Assembly: GCA_028583685.1 (NCBI GenBank) | Contig: JAMXIF010000045.1 | Coordinates: forward strand, 10,200,935-10,264,934 | DNA: 64,000 nt | Origin: Petaurus breviceps papuanus | Lineage: Eukaryota > Chordata > Mammalia > Diprotodontia > Petauridae | Direction: 5' to 3' | Shown: in pieces, positions 31,647-42,202 of the stretch | Layout: every line of letters begins with the position of its first letter | Position numbering within the stretch: position 1 is the first letter of the stretch | Notes under the pieces: generated by a model | Told to the model about the DNA's origin: nothing | Seen by the model: the letters and a program-made list of their open reading frames with translations, nothing else | The model's database searches: none | Position numbers and translations under genes: made by a program

Positions 31647-31812
31647 TTTTTTTTTTTTTTTTTTTTTTTTTGGAGGCAATTGGGATTAAGTTACTTGCCC
31701 AAGTTCACAAGGCTAGTTTTTGTGTTAGTGTCTGAGGATGGATTTGAACTCAAGTACTCCTGACTCCAGGGCTGGTGCTCTATTCACTGTGCCACCTAGC
31801 CACCCCCAGATG
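31647..31812 (-). mobile_element. Marsupial tRNA SINE with target duplication
   Basis: Reversed copy beginning with a T-run, then 'ggaggcaattgggattaagt', 'ggatttgaactcaagtactc' and 'tgtgccacctagccaccccc'. It is flanked by tgacattctt (from 31639; again at 31813-31822). Confidence 0.92.
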
Positions 31813-31898
31813 TGACATTCTTGATCCAAAGGATGCTCCCAACACTGACATTTTATATCCTATGATGCCTTCCAGTTTTACCATTTCATGTTCTAAGG

Positions 31899-32100
31899 CA
31901 GGGGTGTGGAACCTCTGACCTCGAGGTCACATGTGACCCTCTAGATCCTCAAGTGTGGCTCTTTGACTGAATCTAAACTTGACAGAATGAATCCCCTTAA
32001 TAAAAGTATCTGTTCCATAAAACTTTGACTCAGTCAAAAGGCTGAACCTAAGGACCTAGAATGCCACATGTGGCCTGAGGTCACAGGTTCCCCATCCCTG
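31899..32100. mobile_element. Palindromic hAT-like MITE
   Basis: A 202-bp element with inverted ends (CAGGGGTGTGGAACC at the left; GGTTCCCCATCCCTG at the right). The two halves are largely complementary ('tagatcctcaagtgtggct' versus 'gaacctaaggacctagaat'). It is flanked by ttctaagg/ttctaagt (31891-31898; 32101-32108), an 8-bp duplication as expected of hAT transposons. A second copy is at 48165-48361. There is no coding capacity. Confidence 0.87.
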
Positions 32101-32175
32101 TTCTAAGTCTCTTCTAGTTCTGACAGTTTATTATCTGAATGCTAAAGTTTCTTTTCCAATGCTAAAGTCCAACAA

Positions 32176-32698
32176 TTCTGTTTAAGAGCCCAGTTAGAGT
32201 TGATTATGTATTAGAAGCTTTATAGCCTAATCCTCCCTGAGTCCAAATCCTGCCCACTTACTAAGCATAAAATCTTTTGACCACTTGGTCTCTCTAACTC
32301 TACGACAGGCCCCTGGACAGGGGAATGAAATTACCTCTTCTGGCAAATGATGAGAATCAGAGAGCTTGCCATCTGTTTGGACGCAGTAGGTAGAGCTCTG
32401 CCTGGAGGCGAGCACCAGGAGAAAATAGCCTTAGGAGGTGTCTTTCAGCCTTCTGTTTCTTCCCTGATGCCCACATGCTTTCCATATTTATAGTCTGTTT
32501 GTAAACTTCTCCTTAGCTTATTTAGCAATGAGAGTTTATTTTTAGTCTCAATATTTCCTTTTAAAAATATAGGTTATGCCTGGTGTTCGATAACCCCAAA
32601 GACCCCAACTTTTGGGAGAAGAAATCGCTATTTGACAAAAACTGCTGAGGGAAAATTGGAAAACAGGACACAGCTAGGTGTAGACCACTATCTCATCT
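32176..32698. other. Repeat-poor interval, no gene seen
   Basis: I see no repeat family and no supported exon. The 62-codon minus ORF is unsupported. Confidence 0.45.
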
Positions 32699-33002
32699 TA
32701 CTTCCCATCAGAAGTACTCAAGGCCCTGGACTCAACCAACAGTTACTTCCCATCAGCAAATCTCTTTGATCTCCCTTTAGGTTGTCATAGAAGAGTGTTT
32801 GAAATGATGAAAGTAAATATTCAGTCATAGATCCTCATATTGGAATTTTAATTCCTGGTCAAAAACTGGAGAACTTTACAGAACCAGGGGACTGTTAGAG
32901 CTGGAAAGACCTTTAAAAGCCTTGAATGTCAAATTTTGATGGAATTTTGGAATGTGGATATGGATATGGAATGAGAATTAAATGAAGTATGTCAGAGCTA
33001 GG
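32699..33002 (+). repeat. Local direct duplication, copy 2
   Basis: Partner of 30501-30794, about 2.2 kb downstream and in the same orientation. It ends where an L1 begins (33003). Confidence 0.85.
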
Positions 33003-34218
33003 TAAAATGAGCTGAGGTAAAATGGGTACGTGATTTAGACATTTATGCAAATTAGAAGAGCAAGTAATAGCTGACATGTAAGATCTATGGTGAAGGGACA
33101 AATTAATGACCAAACAAGAGCTAGAGAGCATCAGAAAATTTAAAAGAGATAATCTTAAACTAAAAAGATTAAAAATCTTAAATTAAAAAGCTTTTGCACA
33201 AACAAAAGCAATACAACCAATATTAGAAAGAAAGTAGAAAGCAGGGAAACAATTTTAATAGTCAGTGTCTCTGATAAAGATCTCATTTCTCAAATATATA
33301 GAGAACTGAGTCAAATTTATAAGAATAAAAGTCATTCCCCAATTAATAAATGGTCAAATACTATGAACAGGCAGTTTTCAGATAAAGAAACAAAAGTTAT
33401 CTATAGGCCCAGGAAGAAGTGTGCTAAATAACTTTTGGTTAGAGAAATACAAATTAAAACAACTCTGAGACAGCACCTCTCACCTACATGTTTGGCTAAC
33501 ATCACAAAAAAGGGAAAATGATAAATGTTGGAAAAGATGTTGGAAAAGTGTAATACCAGTGTATTGTTGATGGAGTTGTGAACTGATTCAACCATTCTGG
33601 AGAGCAATTTGGAGCTATGACCAAAGGGCAATCAAACTGCATGTCCTTTGATCCAGCAAAGGATCTACTACTACCGCTAGGTCTATATCTCAAAGAGATC
33701 ATAAAAAAAGGGGAAAGGACTTAGATAGACAAAATATTTATAGCAATTCTTTTCATGGTGGCAAATAATTAGAAATTGTTGGGATGTCCAACAATTGGGA
33801 AATGGCTGGACAAACCATGGAATGCGAATGTAATTGAATGCTATTGTTCAATAAGAAATGATGAACAGGTAGATTTCAGAAAAATCTGGAAAGACTTGTA
33901 CTAACTGATGTAAAGTGAAATGAACAGAACCAGGAGGACATTGTAAACAGTATCAGCAACACCATGTGATGATCAACTATGAATGACAGCTCTTCTCAGC
34001 AACACAATGATCCTAGACAAGTACAAAGGATTCATGAAGCATATTGTGATCAATATCCAGATAAAGAAATGATGGACTCTAAATGCAGATCAAAGGATAT
34101 TTTTTACTTCATTCTTTTTCACGTTTTTTCTTTTGATATGTTTCTTCTTTCACAACAGTGACTAATATGGAAATATGCTTTACATGATAGTATATATATA
34201 TATATGTATATGTGTGTA

Positions 34219-34257
<39 letters not shown>

Positions 34258-34400
34258 CCTGTATCATATTACCTGCCATTTTCAGAAGAGGGATGTGGAG
34301 GCAGAAAAATTTGGAATTCAAAATCTTGTAAATGAGTGCCAAAAATTGCCTTGACATGTAATTGGGAAAAATAAAAATATTTTATTTAAAAAAAATACAT
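33003..34400 (+). mobile_element. L1 LINE, 5'-truncated
   Basis: Starts in ORF2 ('acgtgatttagaca', 'accaaacaagagctagagag'), continues through 'aagcttttgcacaaacaaaa' and the C-terminal region ('aaatgatgaacaggtagatt') to the 3' UTR and A-rich tail ('attttatttaaaaaaaata'). The coding frames are broken. A microsatellite lies in the 3' UTR. Confidence 0.9.
34190..34253. repeat. (TA)n(TG)n microsatellite in L1 3' UTR
   Basis: TA units lead into TATG and then a long uninterrupted (TG)n run. The adjacent ORF reads as Thr-His repeats on the minus strand. Confidence 0.97.
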
Positions 34401-34734
34401 GTTATATTAGATAGTTCAACTCATAACTATTCCTCCCTTCCCATATTTTTTCTCTATGTCTCTCTATCTCTCTGTTCTTTTTTTTTAAGAGTAGGATGTT
34501 CATTTAACAGCTCTCAGGCTGGTTTTGCCTACAAATGGAGGGGTGTCTAATAAGAGGTGCTTATAAGACTATGCATTGGGGCAAGTATTCAGGGTGCCCT
34601 CCTGAATCCCCTGCAGAAAGACCAACCAAAGCCAAAAGCCATGGAGATTGGTGGACATATGCCCTGAAATCACATAGCATCAAAATGTGAAGTGGTGTCA
34701 GAGACAACTAGTTCAGCTCACACCTGGACAGGAA

Positions 34735-35118
34735 TCCTCACTACATATCAAATAAATGGTTATCTTCCCCTTCATCTGTCAAATGGAGGAATTAGACAAC
34801 ATGATCTCTAAGTTCTCTGAAACCTTTGATTCTATGATCTTATCTTCTGATAGAAGATCTCTAGTAATGATAATCCTGTCTACACAACCCATTCCAATTT
34901 AGGGTAGCTCCAGGCAGTGTGGTAAAATGGAAAGATTTCTTCATTTGAAGTCCATTGACTTGAGTTCAAATCCTAACTCTTTGATCTGCTCCCCTTGTAG
35001 ATCTTAGATGAGTCACTTAACCTTTATGAGCTTTAGTTTCCTCATTTATAAAATGAAAGTGTTGGGACTACGTCATACCTATGGCTCTACTCAGCTTTAG
35101 AACTATGATATTATGTTT
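34735..35118 (+). mobile_element. Two MIR3-type SINEs
   Basis: The first copy ends 'caacatgatctctaagttct' and 'tttgattctatgatctt' near 34800-34845. The second runs from 'aggcagtgtggtaaaatgga' through 'gacttgagttcaaatcctaa' and 'tagtttcctcatttataaaa' to 'agctttagaactatgatatt'. Confidence 0.8.
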
Positions 35119-35850
35119 ATATGTAAACTTCAAGGACCAGCCAGCCAAGGTAAATGCAGAAAGGCTCATTATCAGAGAGTTGGCCATGATTTTTTTTTTC
35201 TCTTTCAGCCACAGAAATTTATGCAAATAACAACTAATGTATGGAGGATTTTCATTTTATGTCTCTGAAGGGAGTACCCACATTGATCAAGTCACTTATT
35301 CGTGAAGCATCCCTCTGTGAAAGAGCACATTCTATAGAAAGAAAGCTTGTTTATTCAGATATTGAGAGGCAGCCAAAGACACTGAATGCACTGTCCAAAG
35401 TCTCAGAGTGAGTCCACTGTGGACCCGAGGAGTGAAAGACGGAGAGAGGACATTCGGTGAAATAATCCAGGACTCAGGAGCTATTTAAATGTCAAGTTTC
35501 TTACCCTTTGCCTTCCAAAATGCTGTGATTAGAGCTTCCTGACTTCATGACCATTCATGGAGTATGGGGTGGTCTTGGCCCCATGGGACAGCAATATCTG
35601 CATTCCGACTGATATTGAATATGAGTCTTCTGCTCCCATCTGTTGGGCCATTTTGAAGGATTCAGTTTTAATCAAACGAGAAGCCAGTGAATCAATCAAC
35701 AAGAATTGATCAGGCACTTAGTGTATGCTAGTATTGGCAAATAGACACTGATTATCTCTGGTGGCCAAGGCAGAAGAGAAGTGAGAGATGGTAGAAAAGA
35801 GAAATGAGGAAATGCAATGGGAAGGAACTAAACTAAAATCATCTTGGAGT
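35119..35850. other. Repeat-poor interval, no gene seen
   Basis: The segment 35195-35330 ('gcaaataacaactaatgtat' and neighbours) is balanced in composition and repeat-free, so it is a weak conserved non-coding candidate. The rest is unassigned. Confidence 0.4.
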
Positions 35851-36118
35851 TATAAAGATCTCTAAGACCATCCAGTCTAATTCTTAGTCAAAGAACGAAT
35901 TCTATTTATGACACTAGGAATAGTTATTATTATCCAGCTTCCTCTTAAAGATGTCTAGTTCTGGGAAAGGCACCACCCTGTTAGTACTTTCCCATTTTAC
36001 TTCTTGGCAGCTCTAATCATTGGGAATATTTGGCTACTATTTTACTAAGTCTGTCTCCCTCTGACTTTTACCCATTGTTCTACCATTTAGGGCCAAGAGG
36101 AATGAATCTAATGCCTTT
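35851..36118 (-). mobile_element. CR1/L3-type LINE 3' end
   Basis: Plus-strand phrases are the reverse of CR1/L3: 'gatctctaagaccatccagt', 'gtctgtctccctctgacttt', 'acccattgttctaccattta', 'gggccaagaggaatgaatct'. Confidence 0.82.
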
Positions 36119-36169
36119 TAATATGTTTGACTGTGATTTCATTTAAATAGAGGATTCCTAAGTTAGGGA

Positions 36170-36330
36170 AAGCTGAGGGTGGCACCTTCCCTGAAACTTG
36201 GTAATCTTAGAGAGCTGCCTCTAGCACTGAGAGGTTAAGTACAGTCCCTATGTACTACAGGTAAGACTTGAATCCAGGTCTTTTTGACTTCTAGACTGGT
36301 TCACTGTCTCATACACTATCTACCATCTAC
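36170..36330 (-). mobile_element. MIR-type fragment
   Basis: 'gcactgagaggttaagtaca', 'aagacttgaatccaggtctt' and 'tttgacttctagactggttc' in reverse SINE order. Confidence 0.65.
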
Positions 36331-36383
36331 TACTCTTCCTCTTTGTTCTTCCCAAAATTTGCAAGGGAAAGATCTCATTAGAG

Positions 36384-36552
36384 GAAGGAAGGAGGAGGGA
36401 AGGAAGGAAGGAAGGAAGGAAGGAAGGAAGGAAGGAAGGAAGGAAGGAAGGAAGGAAGGAAGGAAGGAAGGCAGGCAGGAAGGAAAGAAGGAAGGAAGGA
36501 AGGAAGGAAGGAAGGAAGGAAGGAAGAAAGGAAGGAAGGAAGGAAGGAAGGA
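36384..36552. repeat. (AAGG)n microsatellite
   Basis: About 40 GGAA/AAGG units with a few variants (GCAG, AAAG, GAAA). The 150-codon plus-strand ORF here translates the array as Lys/Glu/Gly/Arg and is not a gene. The length is likely polymorphic. Confidence 0.98.
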
Positions 36553-36780
36553 TTTCTTAAGTACCTACTATGTTCTGTGTACTGTGCTAGGTGCTTTACA
36601 AATGTTAGCTCATTTGATTCTCACAATCACTCTGGAAGGTAGGTGCTATTCCCCCCACTCTCCATTTTACACTGAACAGAAACTAAGTGATTTGCCTAGG
36701 GCCAAACAGAGCAGATTTGAACTCAGGCGTTCCTGACTCTAGGTCCAGCACTGTAACCACTACACCACCTAGATGCCTCA
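36553..36780 (-). mobile_element. MIR/Mon-type SINE
   Basis: 'ttaagtacctactatgttct', 'gtactgtgctaggtgcttta', 'ctcacaatcactctggaagg', 'agatttgaactcaggcgttc' and 'actacaccacctagatgcct', a long reverse copy. The (AAGG)n array abuts its 3' side. Confidence 0.88.
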
Positions 36781-36865
36781 TCTGGTAGTTATTTGCAGGG
36801 TTCCATTATTTGTTGATTACTGGTATTGAATTGGCTTGTCATATAAATGATGACATGGTTTAATG

Positions 36866-37010
36866 AATAGAGAGCAGTGTGGTATAATGGACAGAAAGCT
36901 GATTGTAAGGCCTGGAACATCTGACTTCAAGTCCCACTCCAGCATCCTGGTGGTGTGGTCCTGGGCGAGTCATTTTATCTCTTGGTGCCTCAGGTAGTTC
37001 TGTAATAGGC
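36866..37010 (+). mobile_element. MIR-type SINE fragment
   Basis: 'gagcagtgtggtataatgga', 'cttcaagtcccactccagca', 'ggtcctgggcgagtcatttt'. Confidence 0.78.
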
Positions 37011-37800
37011 TAAGTCCTAGAATAGTTGCTTATCAGCATTGGTTCAGGGAACTTCCTTTCTGTGAGTTCCTTAAGTCAATGAAACCATAGGCTACAGAAA
37101 CATAAATAAAACATTAAGCAGTTTGAGAGATCTAACTGTCAACCATCCATGAATTCTGAACTTAGTGGCCTGGGGGGAAGGATCTTGAGCTGGTGTGGTA
37201 TTCAGACAGCTTGCTATAGATAGGATTTCATCATGGGAGCTTCAGAGAACCAAGAACTCGAGATTTCAGAGGAACAGAAAGTATGCTTGGGGGTTGGGGC
37301 AGGGATGGTTCTGATGACATGTAATGACATTATACTGTGCCTGTATTTCATCTAGAAACAATCAACAGCTGTGCATATATTGGATTTCAATTTGTTTCAC
37401 TGTTAGAGGAGTCGTATGAACTGGAGACGTGTACTTCATCTCTCAGACCCTTCTGAGAGAAGGAAGAGTTCTTAGATAGGATGGAAGAAATGACCCAAGA
37501 TTAAAGTCAATGAGAAACAAAAAAATTTTGAGGAAACCAAAAACATAATACATCATTGCCAAAAAGATAAAGGGCATATACTTGTGATAAAGGCGAGAAA
37601 GGAAGCAGAAAGAATTGCTGAAACATGGGGGTTATATCCTAAATGATCCATGAAGGATGGATTAGTACCTTTGAATCCACAGGTACCAGCAGTGGGAGGA
37701 AATCACATTACAGAGGATGACATGTACTAAGTCATATAATGAACTTACTTCCTAGAATTGTATCCAACTCATCATGGAGAGCCTCCCAAACTTTATCGAA
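37011..37800. other. Repeat-poor interval, no gene seen
   Basis: About 790 bp with no repeat or exon signature that I can support. Confidence 0.45.
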
Positions 37801-37802
37801 CC

Positions 37803-38392
37803 TTATGACCATGACTCACTTTTAAAAATATATGATATTTTATTTTTTCCAATTGCATGTTAAAACAAGTTTAATTTTTTTTTTTTGGTTTGAGTTCCAA
37901 ATTCTATCTCTCCCTCCCTCCCCTTCTCTGACTTGAGATGGTAAGCAATCAGATATAGAGTATACATGTGCAATAGTATAAAACATTTCCATATTAGTAA
38001 TGTTTTTATAAAAAGACTAGAATAACAAAAAAGAATGAAAGAAAGTGAAAACAGCATGCATCAGTCTGCATTCAAACAATATCAATTCTTTCTCTAGAGG
38101 CAGAGAGTATGCGTCATCATTAACCCTTTGAGATTCCCTTGGATCATTGTATTGCTGAGAATAGCTAAATTATTCACAGTTCTTCCTCATACAATATTGT
38201 GATTACTGTGTACAATGTTTTCTTGGTTCTGCTCACTTCACTTTGCATCAGTTCATGTAAGTCCTCCCTGTTTTTTTTCTGAAATCATCCTGCTTGTCAT
38301 TTCTTATAGCACAACAATATTCCTTTACAATCATACCACAACTTATTTAGCCATTCCCCAGTTTATGGGCATCCCTTCAATATCCAATGTCC
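37803..38392 (-). mobile_element. L1 LINE 3' end, antisense
   Basis: Reversed terminus ('gatattttattttttccaat', 'gtttgagttccaaattctat'), then 'gttctgctcacttcactttg' and 'catttcttatagcacaacaa' into the ORF2 C-terminus. 5'-truncated near 38392. Confidence 0.87.
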
Positions 38393-38562
38393 AATTTAGA
38401 CCTGGGGGTCTGTGGATTTCTGGGAGTGTTTTTTTAATATATGTAGATAATTGTATTTCAATATGATTTTTTTTTGTAATCCTATGTATTTTGTTTTATG
38501 TGATTAAAAAAAATGATTCTGAGAAAGGGCCCATAGGCATCACCAGGCTGTTGCCAGGTACC
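38393..38562. mobile_element. hAT-like non-autonomous element fragment
   Basis: 'tgtatttcaatatgattttt', 'tgattctgagaaagggccca' and 'taggcatcaccaggctg' match the element at 53094-53339 and its relatives. The left end is hidden by the L1. Confidence 0.55.
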
Positions 38563-38719
38563 ATGGAAGCAGTTAACCTGAGTTAGGTGTAGGTGTGTCA
38601 GTGCTCTGGGACCCTTAGAGGAAGAAGGATATAATTCCTAATGCCATTATATTTATGGGCCACAAAATGTTTAGTCTTTCTTCCATCAATGGCCATCTAA
38701 TTAGCTTCCAGTTAGGAAT

Positions 38720-39205
38720 AAGCATTTAAGTGCCTACTATGTACCAAGCATGGGCAGCTAAGTGTTGCAGTGCACAGAATGCCTGGCCTGGAGTCAGGAA
38801 GATGAGTCTCCCTGAGTTCATATCTGGTGTCAGATACTTATTAGCTGTGCATCCCTAGTACGTCATTTAACACTGTCTGCCTCAGTTTCCTCATCTGTAA
38901 AATGAGCTGGAGAAGGAAATAGCAAACCTCTCCAGTATCTTTGCTAACCCCAAAAAGGTATCATGAAGAGTCAGACAAGATTGAAAAATGACTGAACAAC
39001 AAATGTGTCAGCATGGTGTCTTACTCTATTAGGTAGATGCTATAATTATCCCCCTTTTACAACTGAGGAAAATTGAAGTTGACACATGCCAAATGACTTA
39101 CCCAGGATCATGTAGTTAGTAAGTACCTGAAGCTGGATTCAAACTTAGGTCTTCTTGACTTCAAACCAAGTGCAATATTTACTACACCACTTAGCTAGCT
39201 TTTCT
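38720..39205 (-). mobile_element. MIR-type SINE split by a younger SINE
   Basis: Left part 'taagtgcctactatgtacca'. Right part from 'cagcatggtgtcttactcta' through 'gtagatgctataattatccc' to 'cttcaaaccaagtgcaata'. The younger SINE lies between them. Confidence 0.8.
38751..39003 (+). mobile_element. Marsupial tRNA-derived SINE (MAR1-like), nearly full length
   Basis: 'gggcagctaagtgttgcagt', 'cctggcctggagtcaggaag', 'aatgagctggagaaggaaat', 'gtatcatgaagagtcagaca' and 'aaatgactgaacaacaaatg' give head-to-tail order inside a MIR. Confidence 0.93.
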
Positions 39206-39309
39206 TTACTAGTACAAGAATATTGAATATTTTCATGTATATGGAACCTTTCTTTTTATCTGACCTCCCTCAGGATCCATGCCTAACAGCAGTGTCTCTA
39301 GGTTAGATG

Positions 39310-39758
39310 CCACAGTAATAGATGTTGACAATGTTTAAAATGTCCACAAGAGCATGACTGGGTTAGTTATGAGGCCTGAAACCTTGGTATATGAGGATTA
39401 GTTGAAGTATCTGGGGAAGTATAGCCTGGAGACGGAAAGATTTAGGATGATATTAACACTGCCATCAAATATGTGAACGGGCGCCATATGGAAGAGGGCA
39501 TTAGACGTGTAGTGTTAGGTGCTACAGGGCAGAACTAGAATTATTGTGTGGAAGTTGCAGAGAAGAAGATTTGTATTCAATATAGGGAAAAACTTCAGAA
39601 TTATTGGAGCTGAAAGAAGTGGAATCAGTGCCTTAGCCGTTAGCAAGTTTCCCATCACTGGTTTCTGAATGGACATTCGCCTAGAGGAGTTGCACTCTTG
39701 ACGTCAGCGTTGGTCTTGATGACCTCGGAGGTCCCTTCCACTCTGGAATCCTTTGATG
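39310..39758 (+). mobile_element. CR1/L3-type LINE 3' end
   Basis: 'agtatagcctggagacggaa', 'gcgccatatggaagagggca', 'gaagttgcagagaagaagat' and 'gatgacctcggaggtccctt' in CR1/L3 order. Confidence 0.85.
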
Positions 39759-40246
39759 GAATTGCCTCACCAATTCCCACTTCTCTCTGTCTCTGTGTGA
39801 TTTTTCATTATTCATTGCTATTTACAATCCTCTCAATTTAAGGCCATCTGTGGAGTTAATCTCTCTACTGTTTGCTCATTTCTTCCCAATCATTAATGGA
39901 GATAAGACACTCAATAGAACTAGGCTTAACAACCCCATCTGGGAAATTCCCTCAGCTCCACAGGACTGGGACATGCTCTTTATCATTGTGTTTGTGTGAC
40001 TGTCCTTTCACTCATTTGTCCTTCCAGGAGCTGAAGTTTAAATCTGAACAGACTTCACATGTTAGATGTGTCCTGACAGTGCTCCTGGGCAAAATTATGA
40101 AGTACAAAAAGGCTGTTTCCAAGATCTTCAGGGACCTTTGGGAGTCGTTGTCTTACCTCCATAATCTTCCCTCTCTCAGCCCTCCATGTATCCTTAGCCT
40201 GCTCTGCAGAAAGGATGTGAAACTTTTGGAAATTAATACCTTTTCT
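39759..40246. other. Repeat-free interval with a 129-codon open frame
   Basis: No repeat family recognised. The plus-strand frame at 39872-40261 is open for 129 codons, but its 3' end runs into a SINE and its residues resemble no family I know. I favour non-coding sequence. The AT-rich cores near 39840-39900 ('caatcattaatggagataag') could be regulatory. Confidence 0.4.
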
Positions 40247-40535
40247 GAGGCAGCTGGGTAGTACAGTGGAGTGTCCTGGACCTGGAGTCAGAAAGTTGTG
40301 GTTCAGCCATTTCAGTCATGTCTGACTCTTGGTGATCCCATCTTGAGGTTTTCTTAGCAAATATACTAGAATACTTTGCCAGCTCCTTCTCCACATCATT
40401 TTATAGTGCAGGAAACTGAGGCAGATAGGTTAAGTGATTTACCTAGGATCATAGAGTTAGTAAGAATCTGAAGTTGGATGTGAATTCAAGCTATCTTGAC
40501 TCTATGCCTAGCATTCTGTGCACTGTACTATCAAG
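40247..40535 (-). mobile_element. Marsupial SINE composite: sense head plus reversed full SINE
   Basis: A sense SINE head ('aggcagctgggtagtacagt', 'ctggacctggagtcagaaag') ends at about 40297. A reversed MAR1-like copy then begins ('gttcagccatttcagtcatg', 'actttgccagctccttctcc', 'ttgactctatgcctagcatt'). Confidence 0.83.
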
Positions 40536-40688
40536 TTAAACACCTTCATCGAACAGATGAAGAAACTGAGGACCCCAGGAATGAAGTTACCTTCCCAGAG
40601 TCATACAGCTGATAAGTGCTTGAGGTGGGATTTGAACTCAGATCACTCTCGATTCCAAATCTAACCCTTTATCCATGATACCATGTGT
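40536..40688 (-). mobile_element. MIR-type SINE fragment
   Basis: 'acagatgaagaaactgagga', 'gtcatacagctgataagtgc' and 'tgggatttgaactcagatca' in reverse order. Confidence 0.82.
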
Positions 40689-40739
40689 TGTTTCTTTCTG
40701 AAAGCTTTTCAATCCCTGCCCAACTTATGTCCTTCCCCT

Positions 40740-41072
40740 ACTCCAATGAGCAAGCAAGCAGCAATGCTTACTGAGTCCTTACCTTGTGCTAGTAACTGTG
40801 CTGAATGACAGAGATGCATGACACAGCATGTGCATATGGCAGGGGAGGTGGGCTATCTGGGAAGGGGAGAGTTATCTGGTATGAGTTTTGAAGGAACAAG
40901 GTTTTCTAAGAGAAAGAGTGGAAAGTTTATTCCAGGCAGAGATGGCTAGTGCCAAAGGATGGAGATGAGATATGGAGTGGAGCAAGAAGGCCACACTGGC
41001 TGGCCTCCAGAGTGGGAGAATGGGAGCAATGTATACACAAAAAAGCCTGAATAGGTAACTTGGCAATAGATT
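40740..41072 (+). mobile_element. Ancient mammalian interspersed repeat, copy 3
   Basis: 'tattccaggcagagatggct', 'aaaggatggagatgagatat' and 'tggctggcctccagagtggg' belong to the same unnamed family as 18215-18520. Confidence 0.5.
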
Positions 41073-41192
41073 ACAGAGCATTGAAAAAGGAAAGCATTAT
41101 AGTCTTTATTATACAAGATGACTCTCTGGCAAAAGGGAAGGTAAGGGCACAGGGGAAAATTCAGGCAATGCTAATAGAAAATACATCAACAA

Positions 41193-41232
41193 AATTTTAT
41201 TTATTTATTTATTCATTCGTTCATTTGTTTAT
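41193..41232. repeat. (TTTA)n/(TTCA)n microsatellite
   Basis: A short run of TTTA units passing into TTCA/TTCG variants. Confidence 0.85.
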
Positions 41233-41284
41233 GGTAAACAGAGTTTATGGAAGTGGCAGGGATGTCCTGGATTTTATTGAATTT

Positions 41285-41642
41285 TATTGAATCATAATGA
41301 CATGGTAGGACCTGCACTGAGATCCATGGATACTGAAGAGAGTCAGACCTTTGTGCCTCTCAATAAAGTTTACTGTAGCTCTCAGCACAAAGAAGGTGGA
41401 TATCATCCCACTATGATCCCATCCATTCAGATATCTCTTGGCACCCCTTCTAATGTCTTCCATTGCATCTGGGTCATCTCCAGTTATCCTGATCTATATC
41501 TTGCCACCCAGATGACTCCTGAGGAGACAGTGAGGCTGGCAACTTTGCACAGCCCTTCTTTGCTTAAATCCAACTCACTGGCAATTCATGACATCACCTT
41601 CCTGATATCATGGTGCTCTTCGAGAATAAAGAAAAAACAATG
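41285..41642 (+). mobile_element. Second marsupial interspersed repeat
   Basis: 'ccattgcatctgggtcatct', 'ccagttatcctgatctatat', 'tggcaactttgcacagccct' and 'tggtgctcttcgagaataaa' match a common dispersed marsupial repeat ending in 'gaaggacaaac'-like sequence. The 118-codon ORF is repeat translation. Confidence 0.72.
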
Positions 41643-42202
41643 AATGGTAGCCACCAACCCATAACAGTTCTCTCTTTCTTAAATGATTTATGGACACATG
41701 AAGACTTTACCTTCCATTATAGTATTCTTCCAAGGATAGATAGTGGCCACAGCAGCAGCAGCTTTGGAAGGTCTAAGCCCAGACAGATTAAGGGGTTTGG
41801 ACAACTGATCAGAAACAAATTTCAGGGAACCCTTTTCTGGAACTTGGTGCAGTTGGCACTATTTAGAAACTCCATTTATCATATATAGTCCTGGGTCACA
41901 GTTCCAGGGCAGAGAGGAGTGCTGGGGACCAGTCACAAGCAAATAGGAACATTAGCACTTGTGGCTACAGGGGACCAGAGGCCCTTGAAGTGTGTAGACC
42001 AGAGTACAGACCAGGAGAGCAGTGACCACACCTCCCCCTGGATCACACCACCTTGGAAGTACTGAAAACTTGCAGATGTCCAGGTCTAGCTCTGAATACA
42101 GTAGCACCAAAAAACCTGAAGCTTGGCATAGTGCCTCTCTGCCACTAGCTGAGCAGAGCCCAATTTTTACATAAATTTCCAAGTCAAGAAATATACTAGA
42201 AA

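Larger units (their letters stand above)
31501..32175 (+). repeat. Degenerate 'ttctaagttcccttccaactctgacattc' array, with two insertions
   Basis: Many imperfect units of about 30-36 bp resemble the terminal words of CR1/L3 and MIR3 ('cattccatgttccaagatcc', 'cttccagctgacattc', 'ttccagttttaccatttcat', 'cttctagttctgacagttta'). The array is interrupted by a SINE (31647-31812) and a MITE (31899-32100). A parallel stretch lies at 31085-31165. Confidence 0.72.

Noticed and set aside
36284-36736. 150-codon open frame rich in Lys, Glu, Gly, Arg
   Set aside because: It is the (AAGG)n microsatellite read as codons, with SINE sequence at its end.
39872-40261. Possible host exon (129 codons)
   Set aside because: No recognised domain and its end lies in a SINE. 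An open frame of this length can arise by chance in 64 kb.
41285-41643. 118-codon small gene
   Set aside because: It coincides with a dispersed marsupial repeat.
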